The position numbers and the translations under genes are program-made. From positions 1-22,428 of the forward strand of contig JBAZQW010000007.1 in the NCBI GenBank assembly GCA_041645005.1: a stretch of 22,428 bases of DNA. Reading direction: 5' to 3'. This DNA comes from Pelotomaculum_B sp041645005. Its GTDB lineage: Bacteria; Bacillota; Desulfotomaculia; Desulfotomaculales; Pelotomaculaceae. Position 1 is the stretch's first letter, and each line of letters starts with the position of its first letter. Below, piece after piece: positions 7,054 to 14,684 of the stretch. The notes beneath the pieces are model-generated. The model ran no database searches and was not told the DNA's origin. It was given only the letters and a program-made list of their open reading frames with translations.

Positions 7054-8217
7054 CTAATGGTTCTTGTTAGCCGCGCCGGAAGTCAATTGATCTTTTTGAC
7101 GATACACTGAATGATCTAAAATCACTCTCCATACCTCTTCCGCAAGTTTCGGATCTCCGCCCCGGGCCAGTGAAATCTGATGAACTCGTGACAGGATTTG
7201 ATTTTCCCTCGCCGGGTCCCTAATGTCTCTCTTACCCTGTTTAAGCTGAGCCACCCGGTCGACCAGCCGCGTACGCCGCACCAGCAAATCAACCATTTGA
7301 GCATCTAACTCGTCTAATTCATGCCGGAGAGTAGTGAGAGTTACCCCGGTTACACTCGATTCCTGGCCGGATGTTCGTGAACCGGCATGATCCCATTCCG
7401 GGTAGGATCCCAAAATCTTCAGACCCAGGGTTATAGAAGCCACCTCGCGTAACGCCTCCTGAACCTCCGGCCGGCTTTGCCCACCCATAAAATCTATGAA
7501 AAACAAGTAATCACCAAGATTCTTTTTCGCCGGTCTTGATTCGATACGAGTCAAATTTATTTCACGTATTGAGAATTCACGAAGAACGGCATATAATGCC
7601 CCGGGTCGGTCCCCAACACCAAAGATAAGAGACGTTTTGTACCCGTGTTCTATAGAACATGAAAGTTGCTCCCTGCCCACTACCCAAAAGCGAGTTACGT
7701 TATCCGGGCAGTCGTTGGCCGTAGGTACAACCACTTGAAGGCCATATTCCGCGGCCGCCCTTTGAGGACCCAAGGCGGCCCAGGGACGGTCGCTTGCAGC
7801 CACCTGTACGGCGGCGGCTGCAGTACTGGAACACTCTGTCAATAAAGCAGCAGGAAGTTCTTTGCGAAGAAAGTTCCTGCATTGAGCGAAAGGCTGTGAA
7901 TGGGAAAACACTCTTTCCACCTGCTCAAGCTTCACGCCCGGGCGAACCATTAAAGACTGACAAACAGGTAAAACCACCTCTCTGCGCACTGCCAAGTCAA
8001 ACGGACCCGCCAGCAGGTCAAGTACAGCGCCCACTGCGCCCTCGGTTGAATTCTCCACAGGGACTATCCCTTCATCCAACCTTCCGTCCGCAACACCGGT
8101 GAAGATTTCTTCCAATGAGGAACAGCCCGTCATTTCCCCTTCTCTTCTACCCATATAGAGACAGGCAGCCTCTTCTGAAAAAGTACCTTTGGGTCCAAGG
8201 TATCCAATCCTGTACAT
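7054..8217 (-). CDS. pheA: Prephenate dehydratase - ACT - chorismate mutase fusion (PheA)
   Basis: 387 residues carrying both steps from chorismate to phenylpyruvate. Residues 1-180 are prephenate dehydratase (YLGPKGTFSEEA, PVENSTEG, catalytic motif TRF at 175-177). Residues 193-272 are an ACT domain with the phenylalanine-site motifs GALY (206-209) and ESRP (226-229), so feedback inhibition by Phe is expected. Residues 292-376 are an AroQ-type chorismate mutase, with Arg298, Arg314, Lys326, Arg337-Glu338, Ser370 and Gln374 in the places of the usual active-site residues. E. coli P-protein has the mutase at the N-terminus; here it is last. The ATG overlaps the aroF stop (TAATG), implying translational coupling. 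A hairpin CGGCTAA/TTAGCCG spans the stop codon without a T-run. Confidence 0.93.
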   Translation of the reverse strand: MYRIGYLGPKGTFSEEAACLYMGRREGEMTGCSSLEEIFTGVADGRLDEGIVPVENSTEGAVGAVLDLLAGPFDLAVRREVVLPVCQSLMVRPGVKLEQVERVFSHSQPFAQCRNFLRKELPAALLTECSSTAAAAVQVAASDRPWAALGPQRAAAEYGLQVVVPTANDCPDNVTRFWVVGREQLSCSIEHGYKTSLIFGVGDRPGALYAVLREFSIREINLTRIESRPAKKNLGDYLFFIDFMGGQSRPEVQEALREVASITLGLKILGSYPEWDHAGSRTSGQESSVTGVTLTTLRHELDELDAQMVDLLVRRTRLVDRVAQLKQGKRDIRDPARENQILSRVHQISLARGGDPKLAEEVWRVILDHSVYRQKDQLTSGAANKNH

Positions 8218-9245
8218 TACATATACCCTCCTCCAACAACACGCCCAACCGCGGCGGCTACTGTCCTCAGTTCGGACATCAGGAAGTCGAAATCTTCAGG
8301 TGTCAGGGACTGAGGGCCATCACACAGCGCCTTACATGGCTCGGGGTGAACCTCTACAAGCACGCCGTCTGCCCCAGCTGCCACCCCTGCCTTGGCCATG
8401 GGCGCCACCAGCCGCTGAACCCCGGTGGCGTGACTGGGATCCACTATTACCGGAAGATGACTCAATCCTTTAACCAAAGGAATGGCGCTAAGGTCGAGCG
8501 TATTGCGGGTAGCGTTTTCGAAGGTACGGATCCCCCGCTCACAAAGAACCACGTTCTCGTTGCCCTCCGAGACAATGTACTCTGCTGCCATCAACCATTC
8601 CTCAACGGTTGAAGAAAAACCCCTTTTCAATAAAACTGGCTTGCCTGAGCGTCCCACCAGACGCAGCAGTTGGTAGTTTTGCATGTTGCGCGCTCCCACC
8701 TGGACCATGTCAACATATTTCAGCGACAGTTCCAGGCTGGCTTCATCTATAATTTCGGTGACTGTAACCAGACCGGTTTCGTCAGAAGCTTCAGCCAGTA
8801 TTTTTAACCCTTCCTCCTCCAAGCCCTGGAAGCTGTAAGGTGATGTTCTCGGCTTGAAGGCGCCTCCCCGGAGAATATTTGCTCCTGCTTGGCGCACCCG
8901 GTGGGCGGTGGTAAGCAGTTGTTCCCTGCTTTCAACCGCGCAGGGACCAGCAATAACGGCTAAGTCGTCACCACCAATGATAACGTTTTTAACCTTTACC
9001 AAACTATGCTTCCCTTTAGACTCGCGACTCACCAGTTTGTACGGTTTCATAATGGGCACGATCCTTTCAACTCCGGGCATGGCTTCCAACCCCAGAGAAG
9101 CAATCTCCTGACGGTCTCCAACCGCGCCAATGACCAGGCGCTTGACCCCGTGAATAAAATGAATTTCATAACCGTAAAGTTCCAGCCTTTGTTGAACAGC
9201 TTCGATTTGTTTCAGCCCAGCTGTTAAATTCATTACTACTACCAT
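8217..9245 (-). CDS. aroF: 3-deoxy-7-phosphoheptulonate synthase (DAHP synthase, type I-beta)
   Basis: First enzyme of the shikimate pathway: phosphoenolpyruvate plus erythrose 4-phosphate gives DAHP. About 342 residues. An N-terminal ferredoxin-like regulatory domain covers roughly residues 1-70. The TIM barrel follows, with AVIAGPCAVES, the substrate motif GGAFKPRTSPYSFQG, MVQVGARNMQN, VLLKRGFSST and the metal-site region VIVDPSHATG. The start is the ATG at 9245, because GGAGG lies just ahead of it; an ATG at 9260 overlaps that ribosome binding site. It is first in an operon with pheA, behind a double T-box leader read as phenylalanine-specific, so it should rise when charged tRNA-Phe is short. 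Confidence 0.93.
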   Translation of the reverse strand: MVVVMNLTAGLKQIEAVQQRLELYGYEIHFIHGVKRLVIGAVGDRQEIASLGLEAMPGVERIVPIMKPYKLVSRESKGKHSLVKVKNVIIGGDDLAVIAGPCAVESREQLLTTAHRVRQAGANILRGGAFKPRTSPYSFQGLEEEGLKILAEASDETGLVTVTEIIDEASLELSLKYVDMVQVGARNMQNYQLLRLVGRSGKPVLLKRGFSSTVEEWLMAAEYIVSEGNENVVLCERGIRTFENATRNTLDLSAIPLVKGLSHLPVIVDPSHATGVQRLVAPMAKAGVAAGADGVLVEVHPEPCKALCDGPQSLTPEDFDFLMSELRTVAAAVGRVVGGGYM

Positions 9246-9265
9246 ACTTCTTACCTCCATTAAAA

Positions 9266-9314
9266 CATATAATAAGCCTGCTGCTCCCGTAATAAAGGGA
9301 CGGAGCAGCAGGCT
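9266..9314 (-). terminator. T-box terminator 2
   Basis: A 13-bp perfect stem, AGCCTGCTGCTCC with GGAGCAGCAGGCT (9275-9287, 9302-9314). The following T tract (TTATTATATGTTTT) is weak. It ends just before the aroF ribosome binding site. Confidence 0.75.
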
Positions 9315-9412
9315 TCCGTGGTACCACCCTAATTGGCCAAAAAATGGCCCTCTCTACTAAGGTACGGGAACGCTTAACCGGAGGTCGCCAACCAGAAATG
9401 TTCGCCAAATAC

Positions 9413-9442
9413 AAAAACTTCTCGCCCTTCAGGGACGAGAAG
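9413..9442 (-). terminator. T-box terminator 1
   Basis: Stem CTTCTCG-TCCCTGAAGGG-CGAGAAG (9418-9442) followed on the minus strand by TTTTT. Confidence 0.85.
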
Positions 9443-9726
9443 CTTTAACTTTTCGCGTTACCACCCTGGTTGGTCCATGGCAAAACACCATGGAACCCCC
9501 TCGGTAAGAGTACGGGAATAAGCATTCCGATACCCCCTCCCTTTTAACGCCGGGAGAATACGTCCAAGCCTACTTGCCGCACCTGGCGGTTTCAGCCGGC
9601 GTCTCCGGAGAGAACTTCAACAGGTCATATCCTGGGAGTGCTTCCAATCAGTGGCACTCCTTCCCTGGAGGACTGGTTCCGGTTTACTTTTCTCCTTCAC
9701 AGACTTTAGGATATAAAATTATATTT

Positions 9727-9755
9727 ATTATAACTCCTGGCAAAAAAAACTGCAA
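9727..9755 (-). promoter_or_regulatory. Sigma-A promoter of the aroF leader
   Basis: TTGCAG (9750-9755), 17-base spacer, TATAAT (9727-9732). It lies between the leuS stop and the T-box leader, so aroF-pheA is not dependent on leuS transcription. Confidence 0.8.
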
Positions 9756-9797
9756 GGGCAAATGCATATTTTCCAAATATTATTAAAAGGGAACACC

Positions 9798-12281
9798 TTA
9801 CCTTACAACTATATTGACCAGTTTACCCGGTACCGGTATTATTTTGATAATATTTTTGCCTTCAGTCATCATTAACACTTTGGGGTCCTTCATCACTATT
9901 TCCTGCATCTCCCCGGCCGTCAAACCGGCCGGAACCAGCATGCGGTCGCGCACTCTGCTGTTGACCTGTACAACTATGGTGATTTCATCTTCAACAATTG
10001 CCGCCGGGTCGTATGAAGGCCAGGCCTGCAGATGTACGCTTCCCTCGTGCCCGGTCGCTTCCCAGATTTCCTCGGTGATATGAGGGGCAAAAGGAGCCAG
10101 CAGGAGCAGCAGGGCCTCAACCGCCTCACGAAGTACAGCCTGGTCACGGTCCGTGTCTGGAACTTCTTTGAACTGGTACAGAGCGTTAACCAGTTCCATG
10201 ATGGCGCTGACCGCGGTATTAAAGTTAAATCGGGTGCTTATATCCTCGGTTACTTTTTTGATGGTCTTATGGGTGATCCGCCTCATTTCCCGGTTTACGC
10301 CCACCGGGTTCCCAGAGGGCTTACCCGGTTTGTTTTTAAGTACTTCTTGTAAAGGCTCTACCAGGCGCCAGACCCGGCTTAAAAAGCGGAAGCAGCCTTC
10401 CACCCCCTGGTCACTCCACTCCAAGTCCCGCTCGGGGGGCGCGGCGAAGAGGATAAACATCCTGGCGGTATCCGCTCCATAACGTGCCACGATATCTTCC
10501 GGGCTTACCACGTTGCCCTTTGATTTGGACATTTTCGCCCCGTCCTTTAAAACCATACCCTGGGTAAGTAAATTGGTGAAGGGCTCAAGGTTGCTAATAA
10601 GTTTCAGGTCACAGAGCACCTTGGTAAAAAATCGCGAGTATAAAAGGTGCAGAATGGCGTGTTCCACCCCACCGATATACTGGTCGACTGGAAGCCAGTA
10701 GTTGACCTTGGCTTTGTCCCAGGGTCCGTCCGCTTCCCCTGGGCTTGTGTAGCGGTAGTAATACCAGGAAGAGCACATAAAGGTATCCATGGTGTCGGTT
10801 TCCCTTTTACCCGGACCACCGCAGCTCGGACAAACGGCATTCACAAATTCAGGGCATTCGGCCAGCGGTGAACGTCCGGTAGGTTTAAATTCGACTTCCA
10901 TGGGCAGCAGTACCGGCAGCTCGCTTTCCGGCACCGGCACCGGCCCGCAGTGATCACAATAAATGATGGGTATGGGGGCGCCCCAGTAACGCTGGCGGGA
11001 AATAAGCCAGTCCCGCAACCGGTAAGTTACCCTGAACCTGCCCAGTCCTTTCTCTTCAAGGTAGCTGGTGATAGCCTTGATCGCCTCGTTGTTGGGCATG
11101 CCGTTAAAGCGGCCGGAATTCACCAGCAGGCCTTCTTCTTCGTAAGCTGATTCCATGGTATCCGGCTCCAATTCTATGCCGGGCGGCTGAATCACCACCC
11201 GGATCGGGAAATTATACTTCCTGGCAAATTCAAAGTCACGCTGGTCGTGGGCGGGAACACCCATAACGCAGCCGGTACCGTATTCCAGCAGGACATAGTT
11301 GGCGATCAGGATAGGTACCTTTTCCCTTGTCAGAGGGTTTACGCATGAGGCGCCAATGGGCAGTCCGATCTTCTCCACCTCATTAGAGGTACGGTCAATC
11401 TCGCTCAAATTTCGCACTTTGAGGACAAACTCCCGGATCTTCGACTCGGCCTTACTGCCGGCAATCAGTTTTTCCACCAGTGGGTGTTCCGGCGCCAGGA
11501 CCATGTAGGTGACACCAAAAACCGTGTCCGGGCGGGTTGTGTATACCGTTATTGATTCTTGCGTGCCATCTATTTTAAAATCGATCTCCGCGCCCTCGCT
11601 CCGTCCGATCCAATTCTCCTGCATGATCTTAACTTTTTCAGGCCAGCCCTCCAAAAGGTCCATGTCCTTTAGCAGGCGGTCGGCATAATCGGTAATTTTA
11701 AAGAACCACTGGGCCAGTTCCCGCTTCTCAACCGTTGACTTGCAGCGCTCGCAGCCTCCGTTTACAACTTGCTCGTTGGCCAGGACCGTGGCGCAGTCCG
11801 GGCACCAGTTTACCGCCGAGAGCTTTTTATAGGCCAGGCCTTTATGGAAAAGCTGGAGAAAGAGCCACTCGGTCCAGCGGTAATATTCCGGGTCACAGGT
11901 GGCAAACTCTCTGTTCCAGTCATAGCTGATGCCCAATTGTTTTAACTGCTCGCGCATATTGCTGATGTTATCGATGGTCCACTGGGCCGGGTGAATCCCG
12001 CCGTGCTTGATGGCGGCGTTTTCCGCCGGCAGCCCGAAAGCGTCCCAGCCCATGGGGTGAAGCACATGAAAGCCCTGCATGGTTTTAAAGCGGGCTACAA
12101 CGTCTCCTATAGAATAGTTCCTCACGTGACCCATGTGCAGTTTGCCTGATGGGTAGGGAAACATTTCCAGGCAGTAATACTTCGGCCGATCGGAAAAGTC
12201 CGATACTGCGTAAAGGTCATCTTGGGCCCAAAGTTCCTGCCATTTTTTCTCCACTTCACCATAATTATACTTTTCTTTCAA
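9798..12281 (-). CDS. leuS: Leucyl-tRNA synthetase
   Basis: Class I aminoacyl-tRNA synthetase that charges tRNA-Leu in the cytosol; about 827 residues, normal for bacterial LeuRS. HMGH (HIGH motif) lies near residue 50 in PYPSGKLHMGHVRNYS. Cysteine pairs CPDC and CERC follow. The CP1 editing domain contains TTRPDTVFGVTYM and YGTGCVMGVPAHDQRDFEFA. A second cysteine set lies at CPSC, then MDTFMCSSWYYYRYTSP; KMSKS is in LKDGAKMSKSKGNVV; the anticodon-binding domain holds LLLLAPFAPHITEEIW. The start is taken as TTG at 12281 because AAGGGGG lies just upstream and the protein then begins KEKYNYGEVEKKW; a TTG at 12311 would add ten residues without a site. No T-box lies directly upstream; the leucine T-box is 2 kb away, before the acyl-CoA ligase. 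Confidence 0.96.
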   Translation of the reverse strand: MKEKYNYGEVEKKWQELWAQDDLYAVSDFSDRPKYYCLEMFPYPSGKLHMGHVRNYSIGDVVARFKTMQGFHVLHPMGWDAFGLPAENAAIKHGGIHPAQWTIDNISNMREQLKQLGISYDWNREFATCDPEYYRWTEWLFLQLFHKGLAYKKLSAVNWCPDCATVLANEQVVNGGCERCKSTVEKRELAQWFFKITDYADRLLKDMDLLEGWPEKVKIMQENWIGRSEGAEIDFKIDGTQESITVYTTRPDTVFGVTYMVLAPEHPLVEKLIAGSKAESKIREFVLKVRNLSEIDRTSNEVEKIGLPIGASCVNPLTREKVPILIANYVLLEYGTGCVMGVPAHDQRDFEFARKYNFPIRVVIQPPGIELEPDTMESAYEEEGLLVNSGRFNGMPNNEAIKAITSYLEEKGLGRFRVTYRLRDWLISRQRYWGAPIPIIYCDHCGPVPVPESELPVLLPMEVEFKPTGRSPLAECPEFVNAVCPSCGGPGKRETDTMDTFMCSSWYYYRYTSPGEADGPWDKAKVNYWLPVDQYIGGVEHAILHLLYSRFFTKVLCDLKLISNLEPFTNLLTQGMVLKDGAKMSKSKGNVVSPEDIVARYGADTARMFILFAAPPERDLEWSDQGVEGCFRFLSRVWRLVEPLQEVLKNKPGKPSGNPVGVNREMRRITHKTIKKVTEDISTRFNFNTAVSAIMELVNALYQFKEVPDTDRDQAVLREAVEALLLLLAPFAPHITEEIWEATGHEGSVHLQAWPSYDPAAIVEDEITIVVQVNSRVRDRMLVPAGLTAGEMQEIVMKDPKVLMMTEGKNIIKIIPVPGKLVNIVVR

Positions 12282-12610
12282 TTTGGTTCCCCCTTGATTC
12301 CTCAGCCGCAAAAATATCTAACTATTCACATTCTAATATCTCACATCTAAACGGTATGTGCAAATTAAATTGGGACGTGAGTCGTGGGAAATGGGACGTG
12401 TGATTCAGGCATTCCTTTTTGGTCTTTTTTGACCCAAAAGTCTATCCCTTTATTCCTCACGTCCCACGTCCTGTACTCTACGTATTATACTAAACTTCCT
12501 TGCACTATGCTTATAGTTTCTCATGTCTTACATCTAAATACTTACGCTATAAATGAGACAGGAGAACCGTCCCCTTGTCTCACGCCATTTCCCACGTCTC
12601 ACGTCTCAAA
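12282..12610. repeat. Repeat-filled gap between the acyl-CoA ligase and leuS
   Basis: No gene. It contains ACGTC mosaic units (12370-12402, 12455-12482, 12584-12611), a REP-like palindrome (12554-12582), and a hairpin CTTTTTGGTC/GACCCAAAAG with a TTTTTT loop (about 12415-12440) that could act as a weak two-way terminator. A TATAAT on the minus strand (in AGTATAATACG, about 12484-12489) is the only hint of a leuS promoter; its -35 is poor. Confidence 0.65.
12554..12582 (+). repeat. Intact REP-like palindrome
   Basis: TGAGACA (12554-12560) and TGTCTCA (12576-12582) flank GGAGAACCGTCCCCT. Motifs of this kind (GGGGACGGTTCTCCTGTCTC on the other strand) recur in Firmicute intergenic regions and are thought to be linked with REP-associated Y1 transposases; no such transposase is in the window. 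Same length as the copy split by the IS at 2027-3668. Confidence 0.7.
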
Positions 12611-14281
12611 TTAGGCCGTCTCAATCCTGGCCGCATCCTGCAGGCCCAGCATCTCAACAGCCATATCGCGCAGCTTGTATTTCTGAATCTTGCCGCTTGC
12701 CGTAATAGGATAATTCTCGACAAAAGCCACGTATCTGGGGATTTTGTAGCGGGCAATCTGTCCTTCACAGAACTTCTTCACATCTTCTTCCGTCAGCTCG
12801 CATCCTTTTTTTAACTGGATATAAGCCATAACTTCCTCGCCATACTTGACGCTGGGCACACCAACCACCTGTACGTCCTTGACGTCAGGGTGAGTATAGA
12901 GATACTCCTCAATCTCCCTGGGGTATATGTTTTCACCACCGCGGATGATCATATCCTTGAGGCGGCCGGTAATCTTCAGGTAGCCGTTATCGTCCACTGT
13001 CCCCAGGTCGCCGGTATGCAGCCAGCCTTCCTTGTCAATGGCGGAGGCAGTCGCTTCGGGCATTTTGTAGTATCCCTTCATGATGTTGTAGCCACGGGCG
13101 CATATTTCTCCCTGGATATGGCAGCCTACTTCTTTCCCCGTTTCCGGATCGACAATTTTCATTTCCACGTCAGGCAGTGTTCGTCCCACTGTGGAAACCC
13201 TCAATTCAAGCGGGTCGGCGGTTCTGGTATTGGTAATCCCCGGCGAGGACTCAGTCTGACCGTAAGTTATTACGATATCCTTAGCCCCCATCACACCAAC
13301 TACCTTTTTCATGACTTCAATCGGACAGGGAGAGCCGGCCATGATCCCTGTGCGCAAAGAGGAGGTATCGAATTTCTCCTTCTCCTGAAGTTCCAGTTCC
13401 ATGATAAACATGGTGGGCACACCGTGCACCCCGGTGCAACGCTCCTTCTCAATGGTCCACAACACCTGCCTGGGGTCGAAAGCCTCGACCGGAACCATGG
13501 TGGTCCCGTGCGTGACAGATGCCATCGTGCCCAGTACACAGCCGAAGCAGTGAAAAAACGGCACCGGGATGCACAGCCTGTCTTGCTCGGTAAATTTCAT
13601 ACAGTCGCCTATGCCGCGACCGTTTAAAATCAGGTTGCGGTGTGTGAGCATGACCCCTTTAGGGAAACCGGTAGTTCCCGAGGTGTACATCATGTTGATC
13701 ACATCATCGTACTTTAGTGTGGCCATGCAGGCAGCCAGTTCCTCATCTGAGACTTCTTCACTCATTTTTATGACCTCGTCCCAGGTGAACATGCCCGGGA
13801 GTTTTTTCTGCCCGATCAGGATCACATTCTTTAAAAAAGGCAGCCTTTCCGATACCAGTTCGCCCGGCTGGGAATCACGCAGCTCCGGACAGAGTTCGTA
13901 TACCATGCCTATATAATCGGATGTCTTGGTGCCCTCTATTAGAATCAGGGTTTTGGAGTCGGACTGCTTTAGCAGGTACTCAAGTTCAAATACTTTGTAA
14001 CTGGTGTTGACAGTAACCAGCACGGCCCCCATCCTGGGGCTGCCGAACTGGGTGATCACCCACTCAGGCACATTGGTGGCCCAAATCGCGGTGCTGTCCC
14101 CTTTTTTAACACCCAGTTTCATTAATCCCTTGGCAATCTGGTTGCAGGCTTCCCGGAACTCTTTATAAGTGTACCTCAAGCCGCGGTCCGGGTAAACCAA
14201 CGCTTCTGTGTCTGGATAGGTCTCAGTAATTTGGTCAACCAGCTCGCCCAATGTAATTCCGCCAAAATCAATTACACTCAC
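12611..14281 (-). CDS. AMP-forming fatty acyl-CoA ligase
   Basis: About 556 residues, ANL superfamily. It activates a carboxylic acid with ATP to the acyl adenylate and transfers it to CoA; similarity to YngI/FadD-type enzymes suggests medium- or long-chain fatty acids. Motifs in order: MMYTSGTTGFPKGVM (P-loop), VPFFHCFG, VHGVPTMF, ITYGQTESSP, EGWLHTGDLG, GRLKDMIIRGGENIYPREIE, and the C-terminal lysine motif ASGKIQKYKL. No signal peptide or membrane segment. The start is GTG at 14281 after GGGAGGGG; a TTG at 14296 would lie before that site and in the terminator's T-run. It sits directly behind a leucine T-box leader, an unexpected place for a catabolic or lipid gene, with leuS next. The preferred substrate cannot be read from sequence. 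Confidence 0.9.
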   Translation of the reverse strand: MSVIDFGGITLGELVDQITETYPDTEALVYPDRGLRYTYKEFREACNQIAKGLMKLGVKKGDSTAIWATNVPEWVITQFGSPRMGAVLVTVNTSYKVFELEYLLKQSDSKTLILIEGTKTSDYIGMVYELCPELRDSQPGELVSERLPFLKNVILIGQKKLPGMFTWDEVIKMSEEVSDEELAACMATLKYDDVINMMYTSGTTGFPKGVMLTHRNLILNGRGIGDCMKFTEQDRLCIPVPFFHCFGCVLGTMASVTHGTTMVPVEAFDPRQVLWTIEKERCTGVHGVPTMFIMELELQEKEKFDTSSLRTGIMAGSPCPIEVMKKVVGVMGAKDIVITYGQTESSPGITNTRTADPLELRVSTVGRTLPDVEMKIVDPETGKEVGCHIQGEICARGYNIMKGYYKMPEATASAIDKEGWLHTGDLGTVDDNGYLKITGRLKDMIIRGGENIYPREIEEYLYTHPDVKDVQVVGVPSVKYGEEVMAYIQLKKGCELTEEDVKKFCEGQIARYKIPRYVAFVENYPITASGKIQKYKLRDMAVEMLGLQDAARIETA

Positions 14282-14294
14282 ATGTTCCCCTCCC

Positions 14295-14338
14295 AAAAAA
14301 TAAATAAAACCTCTTCATCCCTTAAGGGACGAGAGGTT
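14295..14338 (-). terminator. T-box terminator before the acyl-CoA ligase
   Basis: AACCTCT...AGAGGTT stem with inner TCCC-TTAA-GGGA (14308-14338), followed on the minus strand by TTTATTTATTTTTT. It would also serve as the 3' terminator of the embedded tRNA transcript. Confidence 0.85.
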
Positions 14339-14376
14339 TAACCCGCGGTACCACCCTTTTTGGTAAAGATATGTCT

Positions 14377-14451
14377 TGGTGGAGCTGGCGGGGATTGAAC
14401 CCGCGGCCTCTTCCATGCCAAGGAAGCGCGCTCCCACTGCGCCACAGCCCC
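14377..14451 (-). tRNA. tRNA-Ala (anticodon GGC), CCA encoded
   Basis: 75 bases folding as a full cloverleaf: acceptor GGGGCTG/CAGCTCC with one G-U pair, D arm GCGC-AGTGGGA-GCGC, anticodon arm CTTCC-TTGGCAT-GGAAG with anticodon GGC (reads GCC), variable AGGCC, T arm GCGGG-TTCAATC-CCCGC, discriminator A and CCA. The D loop is a 7-base but legal one. All conserved bases expected for a working tRNA are present, so it looks functional rather than a relic. It has no promoter of its own; it is transcribed from 14634-14662 as part of the leucine T-box leader, in the loop of Stem III, and must be cut out by RNase P and 3' processing. Confidence 0.95.
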
Positions 14452-14633
14452 ATTTCTTTACCCTCTTACAGCGATAACGGCGCAACCCGGTCCGGAGTAC
14501 TAAAACTTCCACCGGACAGCTCAAAGGCGAGTTTCGTCAGCCTGGCCCGCCGCCTCGCACCACCCGGCGGCTCTCTTCAGAGTTATGCTGCTTACTGCTC
14601 CTCATCATTGCCTTGACAACTAAACTGAGGTTT

Positions 14634-14662
14634 ATTATAAGACATACGTTTTGATCTGTCAA
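14634..14662 (-). promoter_or_regulatory. Consensus sigma-A promoter for the T-box/tRNA-Ala leader
   Basis: TTGACA (14657-14662), exactly 17 bases, TATAAT (14634-14639). A perfect consensus, as expected for a tRNA promoter. Confidence 0.9.
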
Positions 14663-14684
14663 CATCGATAAAAACTATTTAATC

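Larger units (their letters stand above)
9266..9720 (-). promoter_or_regulatory. Tandem (partly duplicated) T-box leader, probably Phe-specific, of aroF-pheA
   Basis: One Stem I region (about 9600-9700) carries the T-box internal-loop pattern AGTAA opposite GAAGTTC; the specifier is best read as TTC (Phe) at 9612-9614. It is followed by two antiterminator/terminator modules. Module 1 has AGGGTGGTAACGCG (9454-9467) and module 2 has AGGGTGGTACCACGG (9316-9330). Module 2 has only about 90 bases ahead of its T-box sequence, too little for its own Stem I. Both modules share TTCCCGTAC and a CCAT...TGG stem before the T-box sequence, which looks like an internal duplication. Confidence 0.9.
14295..14628 (-). 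promoter_or_regulatory. T-box riboswitch leader, Leu specifier, interrupted by a tRNA-Ala gene
   Basis: All main T-box parts are present: the K-turn/Loop E region (AATGATGAGGAGCAGTAA), the Stem I apical part (AGAGAGCC, GGGTGGTGCGAGGC), the specifier strand GAAACTCGCCTTTGAGC with CTC (Leu) at 14529-14531, Stem II (GTCCGG/CCGGAC), the CCGTTATC region, Stem III strands GGTAAAGA (14455-14462) and TCTTTACC (14362-14369), and the T-box sequence AGGGTGGTACCGCG (14344-14357). CTC was chosen because the following GCCTTTGAGC aligns with the usual purine-CC-TTTGAGC after the specifier, and leuS lies downstream. The Stem III loop is a whole tRNA gene. Confidence 0.92.

Noticed and set aside
7051..7073. 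Hairpin at the pheA stop codon as an intrinsic terminator
   Set aside because: Stem CGGCTAA/TTAGCCG is fair, but no T-run follows on the minus strand.
12890..13627. A 245-codon open frame on the plus strand
   Set aside because: It is antisense to the conserved acyl-CoA ligase, has no family features, and is explained by that gene's codon pattern.
14526..14531. GCC (Ala) as T-box specifier, which would make the embedded tRNA-Ala the riboswitch's own ligand
   Set aside because: The GCC falls in the purine-CC-TTTGAGC helix strand that follows the specifier in T-boxes; aligning both T-boxes of the window puts CTC and TTC in the specifier slot.
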